NCBI GenBank assembly: GCA_030669775.1
Contig: DAOVCZ010000101.1
Coordinates: forward strand, 1-6,961
DNA length: 6,961 nt
DNA from: Chloroflexota bacterium
GTDB taxonomy: Bacteria; Chloroflexota; Anaerolineae; Anaerolineales; UBA4823
Direction of reading: 5' to 3'
Shown here: positions 1 to 4,563 of the stretch, piece by piece
How the letters are laid out: each line of letters starts with the position of its first letter
How positions within the stretch are numbered: the first letter of the stretch is position 1
Notes under the pieces: generated by a model
Databases searched by the model: none
The model's input: the letters and a program-made list of their open reading frames with translations, nothing else
Told to the model about the DNA's origin: nothing
Made by a program: the position numbers and the translations under genes

Positions 1-153
1 CTGAAGAGCTGCGTTTCTACATCAAGTCACTCCACTGGTTGGATGCGATGAATCCTCCCCTGGAGCGCGATCTCAAGAAACTGGCTGAATCAGTAGAGGC
101 TTTAATATCCTTTGAGGAGAAAGATCAACTACCAGCTGCTGAGCCTGTGTACG
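1..153 (+). repeat. Direct repeat, copy 1: TIR/juxtamembrane segment
   Basis: This segment aligns without gaps to 4853-5005. By hand count 144 of 153 positions match (about 94%). The match continues off the left edge, so the true repeat is longer. Similarity drops sharply just after 153, before the transmembrane helix. Tandem gene duplication or later gene conversion of the signalling module would explain this. Confidence 0.85.
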
Positions 154-947
154 AATCGCCGCTGAAAAAGCGATGGCCTTTGCCGATATGGGCGACAGCC
201 CTTCTCGCTCTCGCAGCCGTGGTGATCGTCGGCGGGGTTGGGAGTTGGGCAATTTCACAAATGGGTTCCGAAACCGGTAGAACAAGTCCAACTGAAGTTA
301 CCTCTCCAACCGAAGCTGCTTCTACTGGTGATGTCGTGGAAATCCTATCGGACGAGACCCTTACTCCAGACATCGGGAATGATTGGCGTCCATTATCCTT
401 TATGTTCCCGAATCCACAAATTTGGGAGGAATCTGGAGATAACCGCTACACTGCGATCGAGCAACACGATGCCGATGCGTTTGCCTGGTCTACGGAAAGT
501 TTTGAAGGGGACCTGAGGGTGAGTCTGGATCTCAAAAGCGCGGTGGAAGCGCTCGACCTCGGGCGGAGTGAGATGGAAAGTCAGTTTCCAAACCAAAATT
601 CAGGGTGCGCCATCATTTATGGCGATGGTAATGTCCATTCCTACGGAAGCTTAATTTTTTGTGTTGATTGGGACGGTTATTATCTTCATAAGCATACAAT
701 ATATCATGAAGATGAGCCTTTAGCATTTATCCCGATCGATAACGATTCGGATAAAGTCTATTCGGTAACTATCGAAATCATTGATGATCTGGCCAGTATG
801 TATGCGAACGGGGAAAAAGTGTTAACTTCTTTTTTGGACACGGAGGAAATCGATCGCAGCGGAAGAATAGGTTTGTTGAGAAACTGGTTTGAAGGGGAGA
901 TTACATTTTCAAATATTCAAATAAAAACGCCCGGTGACGGGGATTAA
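1..947 (+). CDS. TIR-TM-concanavalin-like membrane protein, 5' end outside the window
   Basis: The reading frame is open from position 3 to the TAA at 945-947, so the gene enters from the left edge. The TTG at 39 is internal: the sequence upstream of it matches the TIR domain of the gene at 4564. Visible parts are the end of a TIR domain (about 3-110, with the HWLDAMNPPLE stretch), a charged juxtamembrane segment ending in KKR, one transmembrane helix (about 177-248), a Thr/Ser/Pro linker containing TSPTE twice (about 250-360), and a domain of about 190 residues (about 375-935). That domain ends in a GEKV...SGRIG...ITFSNIQIK pattern typical of concanavalin A-like (LamG/DUF1080-like) folds. 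Positive charges before the helix place the TIR inside and the sensor outside. The catalytic part of the TIR is not visible. Unlike its paralogue at 4564, it stops after the concanavalin-like domain and has no Bmp domain. The two cysteines of the sensor (in NSGCAI and LIFCVD) could form a disulfide. The ligand is unknown. Confidence 0.85.
   Translation, partial: EELRFYIKSLHWLDAMNPPLERDLKKLAESVEALISFEEKDQLPAAEPVYESPLKKRWPLPIWATALLALAAVVIVGGVGSWAISQMGSETGRTSPTEVTSPTEAASTGDVVEILSDETLTPDIGNDWRPLSFMFPNPQIWEESGDNRYTAIEQHDADAFAWSTESFEGDLRVSLDLKSAVEALDLGRSEMESQFPNQNSGCAIIYGDGNVHSYGSLIFCVDWDGYYLHKHTIYHEDEPLAFIPIDNDSDKVYSVTIEIIDDLASMYANGEKVLTSFLDTEEIDRSGRIGLLRNWFEGEITFSNIQIKTPGDGD
177..248 (+). other. 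Transmembrane helix of the first TIR protein
   Basis: About 24 hydrophobic residues (from PLPIWATALLALAAV to SWAI) follow a KKRW cluster and precede a polar, Thr/Ser/Pro-rich linker. The charge bias predicts an N-in, C-out single-pass helix. This is inferred from composition only. Confidence 0.8.
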
Positions 948-987
948 GAACCATCAATTCCTATATTGGAAAAATTTGAAATACCAA

Positions 988-1230
988 ATGGAATTCTCAC
1001 CTCAAGCGGTTGAAATAATGGCACGCAAGGAACATTGGCGCTGATGCCAGAAACGCAAACAAGGTGGTTGGGTTTTTGGACTGGAGAAGGATGCAGTTAA
1101 GAAGACAAATCCTGATCTCCATCCCCGGGATGAAATGCCGGAAGACGAGAAAGAGAAGAACCGCACTTTCATCCGGGGAATCCCCAGACTGCTTGCACGA
1201 GCAGGATTCCAAATCGAGCGTCAATTGTAA
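988..1230 (+). pseudogene. RyR-domain small protein, broken by an in-frame TGA
   Basis: Read through, one frame from the ATG at 988 to the TAA at 1228-1230 gives about 79 residues that match the RyR (ryanodine receptor repeat, PF02026) family pattern. In order these are EIMARKEH, then the TGA at 1042-1044, KQGGWVFG, DAVKKTNPDLHP, EMPEDEKEKNR and IPRLLARAGFQI. The family consensus as I recall it is ArvxHexW...GWxyG...hPxLvPyeeLpxxeKxxdR...lxxxGyxi. In that alignment the TGA takes the place of the Trp in HxxW, so a TGG to TGA change explains it. No strong ribosome binding site precedes 988, and TTG 976 is another possible start. It lies 40 bases after the first TIR gene and 24 before the next, and may once have been co-transcribed. 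Prokaryotic RyR domains are often associated with TIR and other conflict systems and have been proposed as nucleotide sensors. It is a relic unless the TGA is a sequence error. Confidence 0.72.
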
Positions 1231-1243
1231 CCAGGATAACTAC

Positions 1244-1250
1244 AGGGAGG
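1244..1250 (+). promoter_or_regulatory. Ribosome binding site of the TIR-WD40 gene
   Basis: AGGGAGG lies four bases before the ATG at 1255. It supports this start, as does the protein beginning directly with the TIR strand-A motif DVFISYS. Confidence 0.75.
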
Positions 1251-1254
1251 CAGT

Positions 1255-4200
1255 ATGGGAGACGTTTTCATATCATATTCCCGCAAGGACATCGCTTTTG
1301 CGCGCTTGTTGCACAGCGCGCTTAAGGAAAACCAGTTCGAGACTTGGATAGACTGGCAAGATATCCCTCCCAGCACGGATTGGTTGGCCGAGGTCTACGA
1401 GGCTATTGAGGGCGCGGATTCTTTCCTATCCATCATCAGTCAGACATCAATCGAATCGGAGATCTGTACTCTTGAAATCGACCATGCAATTAAGAACAAC
1501 AAAAGATTGATCCCCATCATTATTGACGAGATCGACGTTCAAGCAGTCCATCCAGCCCTGGCAGCCATCAATTGGATCTTTTTCCAGGGTGAGGAGGAGT
1601 TTCAACCCACATTCCAGTCCTTGATGGAAGCCATCCATATGGATCAAGATGCGGTCAAGGAGCATACTCGTCTTCAGGTACGAGCACTGGAATGGGAAAG
1701 AGAGGGGAATGATAAAAGTTACTTGCTGCGCGGCGGAGATTTGGAACAGGCAGAGAGCTGGCTTTCGCTTGCCCCAGAGAAGAAACTTGAGCCGACTGCC
1801 CTGCAGACACGTTATCTCCACGTAAGCCGGCAAGAAGCCACCCGGCGCCAGCGCCTCACTGTGATGGCCTTATTAGCTGGGCTGGTTATCGCTATAGGCA
1901 TGGGTGTCCTGGCCTGGACCCAACGTAACCAGGCTGTCTACGAGGGACAGATCCGAGCGACTGCCCAGGCGGAGGCTGAATCTGAATCTATAGCCCGGGC
2001 GACAGCCCAATACCAGGCCGAAGCTGCCAGCACAGAGGCCGTCGCGCAGAGAAACGAGGCCCAACACCAGACCAGGCTGGCACGCTCAGGATTCTTCGCA
2101 GTGGAATCTTTCTCCCATTTGGAAGACAACCTGGACCTTGCCACCCTGCTGAGCATAGAAGCCGTGAATAACGCCGACACGATCCAGGCGCAGGGCAGTC
2201 TGCTAACCGCACTGCAATACTACCCCCAGCTGGATCGCTACCTGCACGGGCATGCAGGCAGGGTGGGTGCAGTTATTTTCAGCCCGGATGGTGAAACTCT
2301 AGTGACCGCTGGCTGTGCTAGAGAGGATCCCACACAGGGCACCGGCTCATGTTCCGAAGGGGAAATCCTGCTGTGGGAGATCCCAGGCGGGGAGTTGATC
2401 CGACGCCTGGAACCGGTGCATACCAGCTTTATGTCCGACCTGGCTTTCAGTCCAGACGGTGCCTTAATGGCATCCAGCGATTGGGGAGGCAATATTGTTC
2501 TTTGGGATCCGCAGACCTGGCAGCCTATTGGCGAACCGCTTATGGTCGATACAGGCAGGGTTTTAGGGGTAGAATTCTACCCGGATGGCAAGACCCTTGT
2601 CTCCAGCCACGAGACGAATATATTCGATCCAGTCACTGAGACCCAACAGATCAGCGCCGAGATCCGTTTCTGGGACGCGGAGACAGGTGAATTGGTCGAC
2701 TCGTTCTCTTTCCCTTACCAGATGGCGTTCACCAGCCTGGCTTTCAATCCAGATGGTAAATCCTTTGTGACCGCAATTAATTCAGCCACGCTAGTGCGCC
2801 TGTGGGACGCAGAAACCCGCGAACCTCTCCCTATCCCGGATGCTTTTTCTGACATCGATGCAGTGCCTCACAGCCTGGCTTTCAACCCGCGCGGGGATAT
2901 CCTGGCGATTGGGGGCTGTGCGGAATGGGATTCAACGCAGTCGCCCAACAAGTGCCTGGCGGGGGAAATCACGTTATGGAATATGCGCACGGACGATGTG
3001 TCAGGGGCAGCACTTACCGGTCACAAAGATACGGTATCAAGTCTGGTTTTCAGTCCGGATGGAAAAACACTTGCCTCCAGCGGGGCAGACCGCTCGATCA
3101 TCTTGTGGGACGTCGAAACAGGGGAACCAATCGGTGATCCCCTGCACGGACACGGTGAGGACGTCGCCAGCTTAGCTTTCCACCCCGCTGGAGGGCTGCT
3201 GGCTTCGGGCGCTGATGACCACAAAGTGATCCTGTGGAACCTGAGCGAAGTAAGTCACGTCGCGGACACGCTTTCAGGTCATTCTGCACCAATCTGGAGC
3301 GTGGTTTACAGTCCTGATGGCAACATGCTTGCCTCTGCCAGTGAAGATGGCAGCATCATCCTGCGAGATATGAGCAGCGATGGTAATGAAGAAGTAGTTC
3401 TCGAAGGTCACGAGGGGCATGTATACAGCCTGGACTTCAGCCCGGAAGGGGGCTTCCTGGCCTCCGGTGGGCAGGATGGCACTGTGCGTCTATGGGATGT
3501 AATTACTGGCGAGCAATTGGGTGGACCGCTCAACGCCCACAGAGAACCGGTGATCAGCCTGGCATTCAGTCCTGACGGCGACACACTGGCAGCCGGCAGC
3601 ATGGACCACACTATCTCCCTGTGGGAAGTAGAGAGCAGAGAACTGATCGGTAAACCTCTCGAAGGACACTCCGACAATGTCGACAACTTGCGTTTCAGCC
3701 CGGTTAATGGATTGCTGGCTTCTTCGAGCTGCGCAGAACCGATCGGTGGTCGTTATTGTAAAAAGGGAGAGATCCGCCTGTGGGACATATCAGGGTCAAA
3801 TGTTACCGGTAGCACACTAACTGGTCATACCAGCTTCATCTACGGTATTGACTTCAGCCCGAATGGTGAAACGCTTGCCTCAGGCAGTGCAGACAAAACG
3901 ATCCTTCTATGGGACATCGCCAGCGGTCAGCCGCTCGGAGAAGCGATTGAAGGTCACACGGAGGTAGTAACCAGCGTGGCATTCAGCCCGGATGGCGAGA
4001 CCCTTGCCTCAGGCAGTCTGGATAAGACGATCATCCTGATGGACGTTGCCAGCCGTCAGGTGATTGGCCAGCCGCTCAGCGGGCACACCGCTTCTGTCAA
4101 CAGCCTGTCGTGGCATCCGGACGGCAGGACATTGGCCTCCGCAAGCCACGACTCGACCGTTATCCTGTGGGACCTCGATCCGGTCTCCTGGCAGGTTGAA

Positions 4201-4302
4201 GCTTGCCAACGCGCCGGGAGGAATATGTGTCCAGCTGAATGGGCGATCTATTTTCCCGATGAAGCATACCACAAGACATGCCTTGATTATCCTGATGGAT
4301 GA
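1255..4302 (+). CDS. TIR-TM-WD40 membrane protein with 14 WD repeats
   Basis: This protein of 1015 residues has these parts in order. A TIR domain (about 1-130) begins DVFISYSRKD and carries E74 in ICTLEIDHA, at the place of the catalytic Glu of NAD-cleaving TIR domains. A helical linker (about 131-200) has the HTRLQVRALEWEREG motif recurrent in such proteins. A TM helix (about 202-221) follows TRRQR. An Ala/Gln/Glu-rich coiled coil (about 222-275) and a helical segment (about 276-325) come next. Fourteen WD40 repeats span 331-979. The tail AC-RAGRN-EWA-Y-TC (983-1009) is conserved in related WD40 proteins. Fourteen repeats fit two seven-bladed propellers. The positive charges place the TIR in the cytoplasm and the propellers outside. 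Cys pairs 354/366, 555/567 and 826/835 in blade loops agree with an oxidising location. The likely role is a receptor or scaffold sensing an external ligand and signalling through the TIR. Neither the ligand nor NADase activity can be shown from the sequence. Confidence 0.93.
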   Translation: MGDVFISYSRKDIAFARLLHSALKENQFETWIDWQDIPPSTDWLAEVYEAIEGADSFLSIISQTSIESEICTLEIDHAIKNNKRLIPIIIDEIDVQAVHPALAAINWIFFQGEEEFQPTFQSLMEAIHMDQDAVKEHTRLQVRALEWEREGNDKSYLLRGGDLEQAESWLSLAPEKKLEPTALQTRYLHVSRQEATRRQRLTVMALLAGLVIAIGMGVLAWTQRNQAVYEGQIRATAQAEAESESIARATAQYQAEAASTEAVAQRNEAQHQTRLARSGFFAVESFSHLEDNLDLATLLSIEAVNNADTIQAQGSLLTALQYYPQLDRYLHGHAGRVGAVIFSPDGETLVTAGCAREDPTQGTGSCSEGEILLWEIPGGELIRRLEPVHTSFMSDLAFSPDGALMASSDWGGNIVLWDPQTWQPIGEPLMVDTGRVLGVEFYPDGKTLVSSHETNIFDPVTETQQISAEIRFWDAETGELVDSFSFPYQMAFTSLAFNPDGKSFVTAINSATLVRLWDAETREPLPIPDAFSDIDAVPHSLAFNPRGDILAIGGCAEWDSTQSPNKCLAGEITLWNMRTDDVSGAALTGHKDTVSSLVFSPDGKTLASSGADRSIILWDVETGEPIGDPLHGHGEDVASLAFHPAGGLLASGADDHKVILWNLSEVSHVADTLSGHSAPIWSVVYSPDGNMLASASEDGSIILRDMSSDGNEEVVLEGHEGHVYSLDFSPEGGFLASGGQDGTVRLWDVITGEQLGGPLNAHREPVISLAFSPDGDTLAAGSMDHTISLWEVESRELIGKPLEGHSDNVDNLRFSPVNGLLASSSCAEPIGGRYCKKGEIRLWDISGSNVTGSTLTGHTSFIYGIDFSPNGETLASGSADKTILLWDIASGQPLGEAIEGHTEVVTSVAFSPDGETLASGSLDKTIILMDVASRQVIGQPLSGHTASVNSLSWHPDGRTLASASHDSTVILWDLDPVSWQVEACQRAGRNMCPAEWAIYFPDEAYHKTCLDYPDG
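1858..1917 (+). other. Transmembrane helix of the TIR-WD40 protein
   Basis: Residues about 202-221 (TVMALLAGLVIAIGMGVLAW) are uniformly hydrophobic. They follow ATRRQRL and precede a polar coiled coil, which predicts N-in, C-out. Confidence 0.85.
2245..4191 (+). repeat. Fourteen tandem WD40 repeats
   Basis: The repeats begin at residues 331, 387, 431, 487, 532, 589, 632, 675, 718, 761, 804, 857, 900 and 943. Plain units are about 43 residues (129 bases), with the pattern GH-x-V-x-S-FSPDG-LASG-D-I-LWD. Repeats 1, 3, 5 and 11 carry an extra loop before the last strand. In 1, 5 and 11 that loop is framed by two cysteines and followed by GEI-x-LW. Repeat 8 has LRD and repeat 13 LMD in place of LWD. 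The count is by eye and equals two times seven. Confidence 0.88.
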
Positions 4303-4315
4303 CTTAACCGTGAAT

Positions 4316-4344
4316 TTGAATTAAATGTCTGCTCACTATATAAT
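4316..4344 (+). promoter_or_regulatory. Candidate sigma70-type promoter for the TIR-Bmp gene
   Basis: TTGAAT (4316-4321) and a perfect TATAAT (4339-4344) are separated by 17 bases, the ideal spacing. Transcription would start near 4351 and leave a leader of about 210 bases before the ATG at 4564. It sits directly after the TIR-WD40 stop codon in an AT-rich gap, so the last gene may be expressed separately from those upstream. AT-rich DNA gives such matches by chance, so this remains a candidate. Confidence 0.5.
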
Positions 4345-4362
4345 AATTGAAGGAGAACTGAT

Positions 4363-4411
4363 CTCAGCTAGCAAGAGTTTAATTAGGTTCGTTTGTTTCT
4401 CTTGCTGTGAG
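4363..4411 (+). other. Inverted repeat in the leader of the TIR-Bmp gene
   Basis: AGCAAGAG (4370-4377) pairs perfectly with CTCTTGCT (4399-4406). It is extended by CTCA (4363-4366) with TGAG (4408-4411) across a small internal loop, around a 21-base loop. No T-run follows, so it is not a typical intrinsic terminator. It could be an RNA leader structure or an operator-like site. The remainder of 4303-4563 shows no gene and no known RNA family that I recognise. Confidence 0.4.
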
Positions 4412-4546
4412 TTGAAGAATAACCCAATAATTTGCTGAAGCAGATTTGTATCAAGAATTTCTCACTGGATATCAATACATAGATGCCTATTCGAGCATCA
4501 ATTTAGAGAAGGATAAATCAAGCAAGAATAAAATATTAGGGTAACA

Positions 4547-4553
4547 AGAGGAG
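4547..4553 (+). promoter_or_regulatory. Ribosome binding site of the TIR-Bmp gene
   Basis: AGAGGAG lies ten bases before the ATG at 4564. It supports this start, from which the protein opens with the TIR motif HDVFISYSSED. Confidence 0.65.
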
Positions 4554-4563
4554 AAGCCAGATC

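Noticed and set aside
39..947. Taking the TTG at 39 as a genuine start of the first gene
   Set aside because: The upstream codons from position 3 encode TIR residues identical or nearly identical to those of the paralogue at 4564, so the frame simply continues off the window.
958..971. TTCC/GGAA inverted repeat after the first gene as a terminator
   Set aside because: The stem has only four core pairs, is AT-rich and has no T-run, so it is too weak to claim.
1042..1044. TGA read as Trp (alternative code) or as selenocysteine
   Set aside because: The TIR-WD40 gene ends at a TGA right after its conserved tail and all its conserved Trp codons are TGG. I see no selenocysteine-insertion-type hairpin after the TGA, and the expected residue is Trp, not Cys/Sec.
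1064..1351. An open frame of 95 codons across the gap into the TIR-WD40 gene
   Set aside because: It overlaps the RyR relic and the TIR start in another frame, its product matches nothing I recognise, and it is very basic and Cys-rich as frame shadows often are.
2245..4191. Regularly spaced repeats as a CRISPR array
   Set aside because: The period is about 129 bases, the repeats are degenerate and in frame, and they encode WD40 units.
4350..4438. AAGGAG followed by a CTG-started frame of 26 codons, a possible leader peptide
   Set aside because: It uses a rare start codon, has no recognisable composition such as an amino-acid run, and is likely in AT-rich DNA by chance.
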